From contig OZ248539.1 of the NCBI GenBank assembly GCA_965234685.1, forward strand, positions 558,001 to 622,000: a DNA stretch of 64,000 bases. Reading direction: 5' to 3'. Position numbers and translations under genes: made by a program. Of this stretch, positions 42,633-50,749 are shown in pieces. Under the pieces are notes generated by a model. It ran no database searches. It was given only the letters and a program-made list of their open reading frames with translations, and had not been told where the DNA came from. The number at the start of each line of letters is the position of its first letter. The first letter of the stretch is position 1. The stretch is from Fimbriimonas planktonicus (GTDB taxonomy: Bacteria > Armatimonadota > Fimbriimonadia > Fimbriimonadales > Fimbriimonadaceae).

Positions 42633-43802
42633 ATGGCTTCGATCTTGACGGCGTTGATCATCGGGCAAGCGATTTCCGGCCCGGTGGTAGACGCGCCAAG
42701 CGCAATTATCGTGGACGAAGCCTCCGGCAAGGTTCTGTGGGGGCGAAACGCGAACTCACCAATGTTCCCGGCCAGCACCACGAAGATCATGACGGCGATG
42801 CTTTTGTTGGAGCACTCCACCCCGGGCGAAATCATCACCGCTCCGCCGGGAGTCGAATACATCGAGCCAAGCAGCATGCACCTCAAAACTGGCGAAAAGG
42901 TCCGCGTGAAGGACATGCTGTATGCCCTCATGCTTCGGTCGGCGAATGATGGTTGCGTGGCAGTGGCCTACCATGTGGCCGGTTCTGTTCCGAACTTCGC
43001 GGACCTGATGAATCGCAAAGCCGAGCAGTTGGGCTGTGCGAACACGAATTTTACGAACCCGAATGGATTGCCAGATGAAGGTCACGTTACGTCAGCTAGC
43101 GACTTGACGCTGATGGCGAGGGCGGCAATGAAATATCCGCTTTTTAGGGAAGTCGTCCGCACCAAGAAAACCCGCATCGCTCGCTCGATCAACGCAAAAG
43201 ACCTTTGGATGGTCAATCGAAACAAGTACTTGGGCAAAGACCCCTCCGCCGATGGCATTAAAACGGGCTACACGAAGGCAGCAAAGAGTTGCTACGTTGG
43301 TAGCGCAACGCGAGAGAGCTTTCGGGTGATCACGGCAATCCTGGGCAGCGAGGAATGGATCGTTGACCATGCCGCGATGTTGAAGTGGGTGTACAAGAAC
43401 TACGACCGTCAGGTTGTGTTTCGGGCTGGCGCGCCAGTTGGGCAGATTGAGCTGGCGGGACTAGAAAAGCCGATTCCCGCAATGTCGGGCATCAATATCA
43501 TCTCCATCGTTCGCCCAGGCAAAACCGACGGGACACTGAAAATCGAGACTTTGCCCGATCTTAGGGGTCCGATTCTCAAGAAGCAGAAGATCGGTGAGGC
43601 AACTTGGACGGACAGCGACGGCTTCGAGCAGCGGTTCGCCGTATTCGCTTCCGAGGCGGTAGATTTGGCCCCGGTCCAGGGCAACTCACTGTTAGGCGGT
43701 ACCCTCTGGCTAGGCGTCGGCGTTGCGGGGGGAGCTTGGTTCCTCCAAAATCGAAATCGACGCCGGTTCATTTATGGCCGCCGAAAACGAAAACTCGTCT
43801 GA
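42633..43802 (+). CDS. dacA: D-alanyl-D-alanine carboxypeptidase (penicillin-binding protein 5/DacA, peptidase S11)
   Basis: This 389-residue enzyme trims the terminal D-Ala of peptidoglycan stem peptides. The three penicillin-binding motifs are complete: SxxK at S48-K51 (ASTTK), SxN at S103-N105 (SAN) and KTG at 210-212. A short signal peptide (about 1-16) exports it. The PBP5 C-terminal beta domain is followed by a membrane helix (about 350-370, GGTLWLGVGVAGGAWFL) and a basic tail (RNRRRFIYGRRKRK), so it is anchored to the membrane from the outside. It is the third gene of the scpAB run and overlaps rluB by 29 bases. Confidence 0.93.
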   Translation: MASILTALIIGQAISGPVVDAPSAIIVDEASGKVLWGRNANSPMFPASTTKIMTAMLLLEHSTPGEIITAPPGVEYIEPSSMHLKTGEKVRVKDMLYALMLRSANDGCVAVAYHVAGSVPNFADLMNRKAEQLGCANTNFTNPNGLPDEGHVTSASDLTLMARAAMKYPLFREVVRTKKTRIARSINAKDLWMVNRNKYLGKDPSADGIKTGYTKAAKSCYVGSATRESFRVITAILGSEEWIVDHAAMLKWVYKNYDRQVVFRAGAPVGQIELAGLEKPIPAMSGINIISIVRPGKTDGTLKIETLPDLRGPILKKQKIGEATWTDSDGFEQRFAVFASEAVDLAPVQGNSLLGGTLWLGVGVAGGAWFLQNRNRRRFIYGRRKRKLV

Positions 43803-44535
43803 TCTCGAACGGATACACGTTCGAATTGCTCACTCTGGACTTTGCAGCCGGCGAAAAGCCGAAGAGCTGATCCTGCAAGGACGCGTGTCCGTCAACGGCG
43901 AGCAGATCAAGACGGTCGGCGTTAAGGTGAGTCCAGACGATGAGGTCGCCGTGGATGGCGAAGTGATTCGACCTCCGACGCGGTTGCTGACCGTTCTGAT
44001 GAACAAGCCAAAAGGCATCATCACGACGATGCGTGACCCGCAGGGGCGAGCGACGATCACGAAGTTTCTTCCCGAAATGGCGGCAGTCGTAAAGCCGGTT
44101 GGACGGCTCGACAAAGAGTCGGAAGGACTCCTCCTTTGCACCAGTGATGGCGAACTCGCGCACCGCTTGACCCACCCGCGCTATGGCGTCGAAAAGGAAT
44201 ATATGACGGTTGTGACCGGCATTCCAGACGATAAGGCGATTAACAGGTTGCGAAAGGGCGTCTTCATCGAAGGAGGAAAGACTGCTCCTGCCGACGTCAC
44301 GGTCATTCACGCCGAGGCCAAAGCCGGAACCACCAGCTTGCGGATTATCATTCACGAAGGCCGCAAGCGTCAGGTACGTCTAATGTGCGAAGCCGTTGGC
44401 CATCCGGTCATCACGTTGCGTCGCGTGCGAATCGGGCCGCTGAAAATCAAAGGAATGCACCCAGGCGAAGTTCGTCTGCTTGGTAAGAAGGAAGTTGACG
44501 AGCTGAAGAAACTCGTTGGCCTTCCGGTTGACTAA
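43774..44535 (+). CDS. rluB: Pseudouridine synthase RluB/RsuA family
   Basis: The 253-residue product modifies uridine to pseudouridine in rRNA. An N-terminal S4 RNA-binding domain (about 13-60, RIAHSGLCSRRKAEELILQGRVSVNG) is followed by the synthase domain with GRLDKESEGLLLCTSDG (catalytic D113) and the C-terminal KRQVRLMCEAVGHPVITLRRVRIG. The family resemblance favours RluB-type 23S rRNA modification over RsuA. ATG 43774 lies inside the end of dacA; the extension upstream to 43723 is not conserved. Its TAA overlaps the ATG of the next gene (TAATG). Confidence 0.92.
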   Translation: MAAENENSSDLERIHVRIAHSGLCSRRKAEELILQGRVSVNGEQIKTVGVKVSPDDEVAVDGEVIRPPTRLLTVLMNKPKGIITTMRDPQGRATITKFLPEMAAVVKPVGRLDKESEGLLLCTSDGELAHRLTHPRYGVEKEYMTVVTGIPDDKAINRLRKGVFIEGGKTAPADVTVIHAEAKAGTTSLRIIIHEGRKRQVRLMCEAVGHPVITLRRVRIGPLKIKGMHPGEVRLLGKKEVDELKKLVGLPVD

Positions 44536-45014
44536 TGATCGCGCTTCTTCTCCAAGACCGAATTCTTTTGACCGGCGAAGGCTTTCTTTATCGCATCGAG
44601 AAGCCGCGGACCCTGCAATCAATCAAGGTGAAGCCCGCCGAATCCCCGGTGATGGCGCGGTTCACCAACGCGGCGGGGGAGAAGTTCACGATTTTCACCG
44701 ACGCGAAGTCCGCAACCCCGAGTGCCGTAGAGCGAATCATTGATGCGCGCTTGGAAAAAATTCGCAAGGTAACCGGTGGAAAAATCCAATCCAAAGGCAA
44801 ACGAGAAAACCTTTTTCGCGAAATGGCTTACCTGTTTCAAGTCGTGAATCCCGACGAGAGCATCGTTCGACTGGCGTTTTACGACTCGCCAAAGGTGGTC
44901 ACCACGTTCCAGGCGGAGCTCCAATCTGCTGCAGATCCGTACCCTGGATTGGAAGATTTTGAGTTGCTCTATCTGAGCTACGGGTTTGTTACCGACAAGA
45001 TCAAAAAGAAGTAA
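44535..45014 (+). CDS. Hypothetical protein after rluB
   Basis: The 159-residue product has no recognisable family. It is alpha/beta-like and strongly basic in its middle and end (GGKIQSKGKREN, DKIKKK), with no signal peptide. The ATG overlaps the rluB stop (TAATG), so it is the last gene of the scpA-scpB-dacA-rluB run and translated with it. The stretch IEKPRTLQSIKVKPAESPVMARFTN is beta-like and followed by an amphipathic helix (ERIIDARLEKIRKVTG). A nucleic-acid-binding role would fit the charge, but this is speculation. Confidence 0.6.
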   Translation: MIALLLQDRILLTGEGFLYRIEKPRTLQSIKVKPAESPVMARFTNAAGEKFTIFTDAKSATPSAVERIIDARLEKIRKVTGGKIQSKGKRENLFREMAYLFQVVNPDESIVRLAFYDSPKVVTTFQAELQSAADPYPGLEDFELLYLSYGFVTDKIKKK

Positions 45015-45018
45015 TCAC

Positions 45019-45089
45019 TTTTCCACATATCTGGAAAAGGTTGGGGAAAACCCGATGTTGTTATCCACTGCTCGGATCATTTGTCCACC
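45019..45089 (+). promoter_or_regulatory. Cluster of three DnaA-box-like 9-mers
   Basis: Three same-strand sites fit TTNTCCACN: TTTTCCACA (45019-45027), TTATCCACT (45061-45069) and TTGTCCACC (45081-45089). The first two differ from the E. coli DnaA-box consensus TTATCCACA at one position each. They lie in the 169-base gap before the AAA ATPase gene. No dnaA or dnaN is nearby, so a regulatory DnaA site is as likely as any origin function, and chance cannot be excluded. Confidence 0.3.
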
Positions 45090-45171
45090 GAATTCCAGGT
45101 AACTACTCCACTGCTAATACCCGGATAATTCCTGCCTTTTCCTCTTCAATTGGTAGACACATGATTGGTAC

Positions 45172-45192
45172 CATGGATCGACCATGTGGTCA
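45172..45192. promoter_or_regulatory. Inverted repeat over the AAA ATPase start codon
   Basis: CATGG (45172-45176) and CCATG (45182-45186) form one inverted repeat, and GACCA/TGGTC (45180-45191) another that encloses the ATG at 45184. Either could be an operator or a start-codon hairpin. Short arms make this tentative. Confidence 0.3.
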
Positions 45193-46317
45193 CGCACGCA
45201 CGCCCCAAAGCCATTAGTCGACCCGGACAAGCTACAGTTCTGTATTGAAAATGGCCTGAACGTGCTGCTTACGGGGCGGCACGGCGTGGGAAAGACAAGC
45301 ATCGTTCAGCGCGCTTTTGAGCGAGCGGGCAAGCGTTTGCTCGTGTTTAGCGGGGCGACGATGGACCCGTGGGTGGACTTTGTCGGCGTCCCGAGACCCT
45401 TGCTGCGACCAGATGGCAGCACCGTGTTGGAACTGATTCGCCGGGCTGAGTTAGCGGATGACGCCGTGGATGCGATTTTCATCGACGAGTTCAACCGCGC
45501 TCCGTCAAAAGTGCGGAACGCCGCAATGGAGATTCTGCAGTTCAAGAGCGTCAATGGCCACCGGTTTAGCCGACTGAAGGCGGTGTGGGCGGCGATCAAT
45601 CCAGGCGAGGGTACGGAGTACGACACTGAAGAGCTTGACCCCGCCCAGCGCGACCGGTTCCAAATTCAGTTGGCCGTTCCGTACCGGCCATGCCCGCAAT
45701 ATTTCACCGAAAAGTACGGCGTTGTAGGGAAGGGAGCACTGGAATGGTGGGACGGTTTGAGCGATACCGCAAAAAACGAGGTGTCGCCACGACGGCTGGA
45801 CTATGCGGTTGCCGTCGTCCAGTGTGGAGGCGACGTTCGCGACGTATTGCCGGATGGTTCAAACCCGAAGAAGCTTTTGAAGCTACTCAAGGAGGGGCCG
45901 ATTTTTGATCGTTTACGCGATCTACTGAAGGCGAACGATCGGGTCGGGGCGAAGAACCTGATGCAGGATCCGAACACTGGCAGCGAGGCATTGCGACATA
46001 TCCTCGGCTCAAAAGCCGCGAGCATTTTCTTTCTGCCGCTGCTCGATCGGGAGCGGCTCGCATCGCTGATGATGAACCCGCAGGTGCTGGATACGGTCGT
46101 CCGTTACTCGGAGAACGTGCCGGAGTTCTCCGACGCCTTGATGGGCTTGAGTTCTGCAGCAGGCAACGAAGCCCTGCTCAAGAAAGCGGAGCAGCTGGCG
46201 CGAAAGCACGGGGTGTCGTTTTCGAGTTCGGTGCAGCCAACTTTGGTAAGTCCGCTGAGTCCCTTGAACGCCGACCAAGTAGCGGCGCTTGATCCATACG
46301 GAAGAATAGCGACGTGA
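45184..46317 (+). CDS. MoxR-type AAA+ ATPase
   Basis: The 377-residue product is an AAA_5/MoxR-like ATPase. Walker A is GRHGVGKT (31-38), Walker B IFIDEFNRA (98-106) with D101/E102, and sensor-1 AAINPGEG; the arginine finger region is LDPAQRDRFQIQL. Such ATPases work as chaperones with VWA-domain partners to load metals or remodel protein complexes. The C-terminal region (about 235-377) is helical and not conserved. The start ATG 45184 is embedded in an inverted repeat. The next gene, the VWA-containing partner, begins at a GTGA overlap, so both are made together. Confidence 0.88.
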   Translation: MWSRTHAPKPLVDPDKLQFCIENGLNVLLTGRHGVGKTSIVQRAFERAGKRLLVFSGATMDPWVDFVGVPRPLLRPDGSTVLELIRRAELADDAVDAIFIDEFNRAPSKVRNAAMEILQFKSVNGHRFSRLKAVWAAINPGEGTEYDTEELDPAQRDRFQIQLAVPYRPCPQYFTEKYGVVGKGALEWWDGLSDTAKNEVSPRRLDYAVAVVQCGGDVRDVLPDGSNPKKLLKLLKEGPIFDRLRDLLKANDRVGAKNLMQDPNTGSEALRHILGSKAASIFFLPLLDRERLASLMMNPQVLDTVVRYSENVPEFSDALMGLSSAAGNEALLKKAEQLARKHGVSFSSSVQPTLVSPLSPLNADQVAALDPYGRIAT

Positions 46318-47543
46318 CCCGCGACGAGTTTCGCGGCATGGCAATTGCGCTCGAAAGTTATCACGACATCTTTTCGGCGCTTTGGGAGATGGGCATGCCG
46401 GTCTTTACGGAGTCGATCAAGACGGCAGCGATTGTCTTTAGTAGCTCCGGTGAGCCGATCCAGTTTCTTTACAATCCGAATTTCTGGGAAGACTTGCCGA
46501 GCTACGATCGAGAATTTGTGGTGTGCCACGAGATGCTGCACGTGATCTTGAACCACGGTTTTCGGAGCGTGAATCTACCGGACCAGAACATCGCCAACAT
46601 CGCGGCGGACCTTGCGGTGAATCACCTGCTCGTCTCTCGTTTTGGTTTTGTTCGAGAATTGCTCCGAGACTGGGAAAACTTGGTTTGGGTCGAAACCGTG
46701 TTTCGCGATTCGAGCTCGATCCCGCCAGCGACTCTCACTTTTGAGGAGTACTACGAACTGATCCGTCGTAGTTTCCGGGTGCGGTTTTGCGGATTGACTG
46801 ACGAGCATCTCTTCTTGCCCGGAACGGGGAGCGGCTCGCTGAGCAACCCGCGCGCAGCGCGCGAGGTCGATTCGCTTTTGCAGGACTTGGGTTCAGGATT
46901 GCTGTCCGATCTGATTTCGCAACTCGGGCGAGAAGCCGAAAAGACGGTGGAGCGTGGGGATCAGATTGTGGGCATCACGATGAAAGTGAGCCAACCGCCC
47001 TTGCCCAAAGTCCCGTGGGAGTCGATCGTGCGGCGGCAATGTAAGCGCAGTTCGGAACCGCACTCGATACCAGGATGGGTGTTTCCGGACCGTCGGTTTT
47101 CAGGGGTGCATGGTGTTCTCCCGCCTGGATTTTCGATGACTTCGAATCGGCAATGCGAGAAGCGGAGGCAAAAGTGCGTGTTCTTTATCGATGCTTCCGG
47201 ATCAGTTTGGGACTTTCGCGACCGATTCTTTGCAGTTGCGGCATCGCTACCAGAAAAGGAATACGAAATAGTGCTTTGTTCGTTTGACTGTTCTGTTTAT
47301 CTCCTAGATCTGGCCAAGCCCGAGGTGAAAGGTGGCGGCGGAACGAGCTTCGCGATACTTGAGAATTGGCTCTTGCAGAAACATCAAGGAGCGTATCCCG
47401 ATGTGGTTTTTGTGCTCACGGACGGTGGGGGAGATGTGGTGAAGCCTAAAATGCCCGAGCGTTGGCACTGGCTGCTAACCGTGGACTATCGCCAATACAT
47501 TCCAGCGGGGTCGGCGACGTACTTTCTAAGCAATTTTGACTGA
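46314..47543 (+). CDS. DUF2201 putative metallopeptidase/VWA-like protein
   Basis: This 409-residue protein combines a zinc-metallopeptidase-like N-terminal domain with an intact HExxH motif (H72-E73-M-L-H76, VVCHEMLHVILNHGF) and a C-terminal VWA-like domain with a DASGS metal-site motif (CVFFIDASGSVWDF, near 290) and VFVLTDGGGD. This is the DUF2201 architecture, which pairs with MoxR ATPases. The function of such pairs is not established; protein maturation or stress response is inferred. The start is GTG 46314 in a GTGA overlap with the ATPase stop. The last 98 bases overlap the 3' end of the convergent dus gene. Confidence 0.88.
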   Translation: MTRDEFRGMAIALESYHDIFSALWEMGMPVFTESIKTAAIVFSSSGEPIQFLYNPNFWEDLPSYDREFVVCHEMLHVILNHGFRSVNLPDQNIANIAADLAVNHLLVSRFGFVRELLRDWENLVWVETVFRDSSSIPPATLTFEEYYELIRRSFRVRFCGLTDEHLFLPGTGSGSLSNPRAAREVDSLLQDLGSGLLSDLISQLGREAEKTVERGDQIVGITMKVSQPPLPKVPWESIVRRQCKRSSEPHSIPGWVFPDRRFSGVHGVLPPGFSMTSNRQCEKRRQKCVFFIDASGSVWDFRDRFFAVAASLPEKEYEIVLCSFDCSVYLLDLAKPEVKGGGGTSFAILENWLLQKHQGAYPDVVFVLTDGGGDVVKPKMPERWHWLLTVDYRQYIPAGSATYFLSNFD

Positions 47544-48546
47544 CCGAGTTTGAATCCGGCAGTAGTTCGGCGGCATGAAGTTGAGCAAAGAATTCGTCCA
47601 CGGTGATCGTTCGCTTTAGAATGTCAAAGTGGGCAAATTCACCGTGTCTTGAAGCAATGCTCAGCCATTGCTTTAGCCGCTTGACCACGTGGTTCGAAAG
47701 GTAGTCCTTGTAATGCTCGCACCAGTGGAGGAACCCACGAAGGAGTGGTTCCCATTCGACAATCGGCTCCGGATCAAAAGGGAGACCAAGCTCGCGGGCA
47801 ACTTGGTGGGTGAGGCTGGGGTTCGCTAGGGCGCTGCGTCCGAGCATGAAGCGGTTACAACCGGTCTCATCCTGGCAGCGGTAGAAGTCTTCAAGGGACC
47901 AAATGTCGCCGTTTGCGACGACTGGGATATCAAGCGCGCGCCTGACAACTCCGATGGGTTTCCAAAAGACTGGCGGGTTGTAGCCTTGGGCCTTTGTTCG
48001 GGCGTGAATGGTGATCCACGATGCTCCACCTTCCGCAACCATCTGGGCGTTGACATGGATGTCCTCGATGCTTTCCCAGCCCAGGCGCAACTTGGCGGAG
48101 ACGGGGATTTCGGGCGGAACGGCGTCACGAACGGCCCTCACGATTTCGCGAATTCGGTCTGGGTGGCGTAACAGGGAAGCGCCGCCATCGTTTCGGTTTA
48201 CGGTTGGGGCAGGGCAACCGAAGTTGATATCGATGCTGTGCGCTCCGGCGCGGCAAGCGGTGACGGCGCTGATTGCCATCCGCTCAGGATCGCCGCCAAG
48301 AATCTGGACTTGCACCGGTAGCCCGGTTGGCGTTCGGCCGAGATCGTTCAGTTCGGGCACGTCTCGGAGGAAGACTTTTCGAGGCAGCGGCTCAATGCTC
48401 ACCCTCAAGAACTCGGTGACCGAGTAGCTGAACGCGCCGATTTCTCCTTGGAGCGCTCGCATCGGTGCATCGGTGATGCCGTCCATTGGAGCGAGCACGA
48501 GGGCCGCCTGGGCTGGATTTTGTGGCATCTGAGCTGATTCGTTCAT
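47446..48546 (-). CDS. dus: tRNA-dihydrouridine synthase
   Basis: The 366-residue FMN enzyme reduces uridine to dihydrouridine in tRNA. The N-terminal APMDGITDAPMR is the FMN-binding strand. The catalytic Cys is C111 in NFGCPAPTVNRNDGGASLL, and the HARTKAQGYN and RSALANPSL motifs follow. It is most like the DusC/DusB group, but I would not specify which. The C-terminal 50 residues (from LLPDSNSV on) are divergent and lie within the overlap with the VWA gene. ATG 48546 has a good N-terminal fit. Confidence 0.9.
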   Translation of the reverse strand: MNESAQMPQNPAQAALVLAPMDGITDAPMRALQGEIGAFSYSVTEFLRVSIEPLPRKVFLRDVPELNDLGRTPTGLPVQVQILGGDPERMAISAVTACRAGAHSIDINFGCPAPTVNRNDGGASLLRHPDRIREIVRAVRDAVPPEIPVSAKLRLGWESIEDIHVNAQMVAEGGASWITIHARTKAQGYNPPVFWKPIGVVRRALDIPVVANGDIWSLEDFYRCQDETGCNRFMLGRSALANPSLTHQVARELGLPFDPEPIVEWEPLLRGFLHWCEHYKDYLSNHVVKRLKQWLSIASRHGEFAHFDILKRTITVDEFFAQLHAAELLPDSNSVSQNCLESTSPTPLECIGDSPRLAASANARAF

Positions 48547-48716
48547 CCGACCCTCTCATTGTGGAGAATCAAACTAACATTTCGGATTCTCATCGCGTCT
48601 AAACCGTTGGTGTCACCAAAATACGCCTCGTGGCGTGTGACTGGTTGGCTTGTGCAGGCTTTCTTACGAATATTGTTCAGCAAGATTCGGCAGAATTGGA
48701 TTTAAAGAGGAATCTT

Positions 48717-50702
48717 TTGGCAACAGGAAAAACAATTACATCACTTTTCGCCATTGCTGGCTTGGCGGTGTCTGCGATTGCGCAGACCACCATTCCTGCG
48801 GACCGGACATACCCGGTCACGCCTGGTCCCAAGTTGGATACTCGTGCTTTCGCTCCGCAGGTTGACAAGAGCTATCGCCAGAAACCCTACAAGCCCGAGA
48901 ATCCGCTGATCAACAAACGCCGGGCGGCAAACCCAAACAACACGCTGAAGGCTGGCGGATTGATCCCAAACATCCGAGCCGCCGCGTTGCAGGGCAATTT
49001 CCCTGCCGTCGATGCAACTGGCTGGACACCACCAGATCCTGACCTTGCCGTTGGACCGACCCACGCAGTCGTTGTCGTCAACAGCTCGATCGGCTTCTTC
49101 CGAAAGTCAGACGGCGCAAACACCTTCTTGCGCACTTCAGAAGACTTCTTCGCCGGACTCGGAGCTACCAGCTTCCAGTTCGACCCTAAGGTTCTATACG
49201 ATACGGTCAGTAAGCGATTCTTCATCCTCTTCCTAGAAGCGGACTTTGACGGGAAGCAGAGCAAGAGCCTTATTGCCGTTTCCGACGACTCTGACCCGAA
49301 CGGTACTTGGTTCCGATACCGCGTTGAGAGCAAGCAGACCGTCGGTTCTACCGATTTCTGGTTGGACTACCCAGGCTGGGGCGTTAGCAAAAAGTATCTC
49401 GGCTTCTGCGGAAACATGTTCGGCTTCGAGAACGGCTGGAACGGTAACCAGTTCGTCGTCATCGACAAAGCACCTCTTTTGACCGGCGCCGCCGCCACCG
49501 CCTCCAGCGTTTCGGACACCGGCTCGGCTTCGGTTAAGTTGGTATCGCAGTCCGATGTCGACCAGCTCATTGCGGTTTCGATGAGCGCCGACGACAGCAT
49601 GAGAGTTCATGCTGTGACCGCTTCTTCTGCTCAGAGCATTGAAGTCGCGGTTCCGCCGTTCGCCGGACCGGGCGGACCAATTCCTGGTCCAAGCAACCAC
49701 AACCTGGACTCCTTGGACGGACGACTTTTCAACGCTCACCTTCGCAACGGCAACGTCGTTACGACGCACGGCGTTCGCGTCGGAAATGACACTCGCGTTG
49801 TTTCGCGATGGTATGACGTGAAGCTCAACGGTTGGCCAGCATCGGGCCGCCCTGCACTTGCGCAGTCTGGAAACGTCACCGGCGGAACCGGACAGTTCTT
49901 CCACATGCCAGCGGTTGCTCGCAACCGTAAGAACGAGATGGCTCTCGTCTTCACCCGAACGAGCACCAGCATCATGGCCGACCTCATGATCACGGGCCGA
50001 AAGCCAACCGACGCGCTTGGTTCGATGGGCGCTCCGGTCCGAATCAAGAGCACCCCGGCACTGTATGGCGGCTCGAGCTCCAGCGGCTACAACCGATGGG
50101 GTGACTACTTCCAGGTGGTAGTCGACCCAGTTGACGAAGTGACCTTCTGGGCAATCGGAATGCTCGGACGAGCAGACGGCAACTGGACTACGGAAGTGTT
50201 CCCGTTCAAGGTCAGTAGCTACGAAGATGCCTTGGTTTCCAAACCAGCTACTTCGATGGCAACTCTGCCTAGCCAAGGAACGCTCCGAACGACCGGAACG
50301 ACGCGGATTAACAGCGCCGACGGCGTCACCGCAGAAGTGGCTTCGCAGTTTTCCAAGAGTGTTGGCGACATGACTTCGCTGGAAACGACGATCAACTCGG
50401 GCCTGACGCCTGCGACGATCGGTCAACTTCGCATTAGTACGCTCGACAACGCCCCAGCGGGCTCGTCCGCGTTCTACTACGCTTGGAACAACCTGACTTC
50501 GAAGTGGGATCAGCTCGGCACCTACCCAGGTTCCTCCACTGCCCGTCGCTTCGATCGACTCGAGAACCAGGCTTCGCCGTACATTGCCGCTAACGGAAAC
50601 GTTAAGCTGCTTGTGCGAGTGGTTCAGCCGCTTCGTTCGGTCTCACGACCTTACGTTCTCAAGGTCGACCAGCTCGGCATCTCCGTCGCTCCTCGCTCGT
50701 AA
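48717..50702 (+). CDS. Secreted propeller-like protein of unknown function
   Basis: I cannot name a family for this 661-residue exported protein. A TTG start at 48717 with GAGG 6 bases upstream gives a clean signal peptide (MATGKTITSLFAIAGLAVSAIAQ); the frame's earlier GTG at 48630 would put about 29 extra residues in front of it. The body is beta-rich with motifs DPDLAVGPTHAVVVVNSSIGFF, DPKVLYDTVSKRFFILFLE and GWGVSKKYLGFCGNMFG, repeating aromatic strands that suggest a propeller. The last 130 residues form a separate beta domain (LRISTLDNAPAGSSAFYYAW). No catalytic motif is visible. It is followed by a strong hairpin shared with the convergent transglutaminase-like gene. Confidence 0.75.
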   Translation: MATGKTITSLFAIAGLAVSAIAQTTIPADRTYPVTPGPKLDTRAFAPQVDKSYRQKPYKPENPLINKRRAANPNNTLKAGGLIPNIRAAALQGNFPAVDATGWTPPDPDLAVGPTHAVVVVNSSIGFFRKSDGANTFLRTSEDFFAGLGATSFQFDPKVLYDTVSKRFFILFLEADFDGKQSKSLIAVSDDSDPNGTWFRYRVESKQTVGSTDFWLDYPGWGVSKKYLGFCGNMFGFENGWNGNQFVVIDKAPLLTGAAATASSVSDTGSASVKLVSQSDVDQLIAVSMSADDSMRVHAVTASSAQSIEVAVPPFAGPGGPIPGPSNHNLDSLDGRLFNAHLRNGNVVTTHGVRVGNDTRVVSRWYDVKLNGWPASGRPALAQSGNVTGGTGQFFHMPAVARNRKNEMALVFTRTSTSIMADLMITGRKPTDALGSMGAPVRIKSTPALYGGSSSSGYNRWGDYFQVVVDPVDEVTFWAIGMLGRADGNWTTEVFPFKVSSYEDALVSKPATSMATLPSQGTLRTTGTTRINSADGVTAEVASQFSKSVGDMTSLETTINSGLTPATIGQLRISTLDNAPAGSSAFYYAWNNLTSKWDQLGTYPGSSTARRFDRLENQASPYIAANGNVKLLVRVVQPLRSVSRPYVLKVDQLGISVAPRS

Positions 50703-50713
50703 TCTGAAGCGAG

Positions 50714-50749
50714 AATGGCCCACGCTAGCAAAAGCTAGCGTGGGCCATT
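50714..50749. terminator. Bidirectional intrinsic terminator
   Basis: A 16-base perfect stem (AATGGCCCACGCTAGC with its complement) with an AAAA loop is followed by TTATTT on the plus strand. It separates two convergent genes. Confidence 0.9.

Noticed and set aside
45019..45089. Chromosomal replication origin at the DnaA-box-like cluster
   Set aside because: No dnaA, dnaN or AT-rich unwinding element is nearby, and only three imperfect boxes are present; kept only as a possible regulatory site.
49233..50426. 397-residue minus-strand open frame opposite the secreted propeller-like gene
   Set aside because: The plus-strand protein has a signal peptide, a ribosome-binding site and repeated motifs; the minus frame is Arg/Ser-rich shadow.
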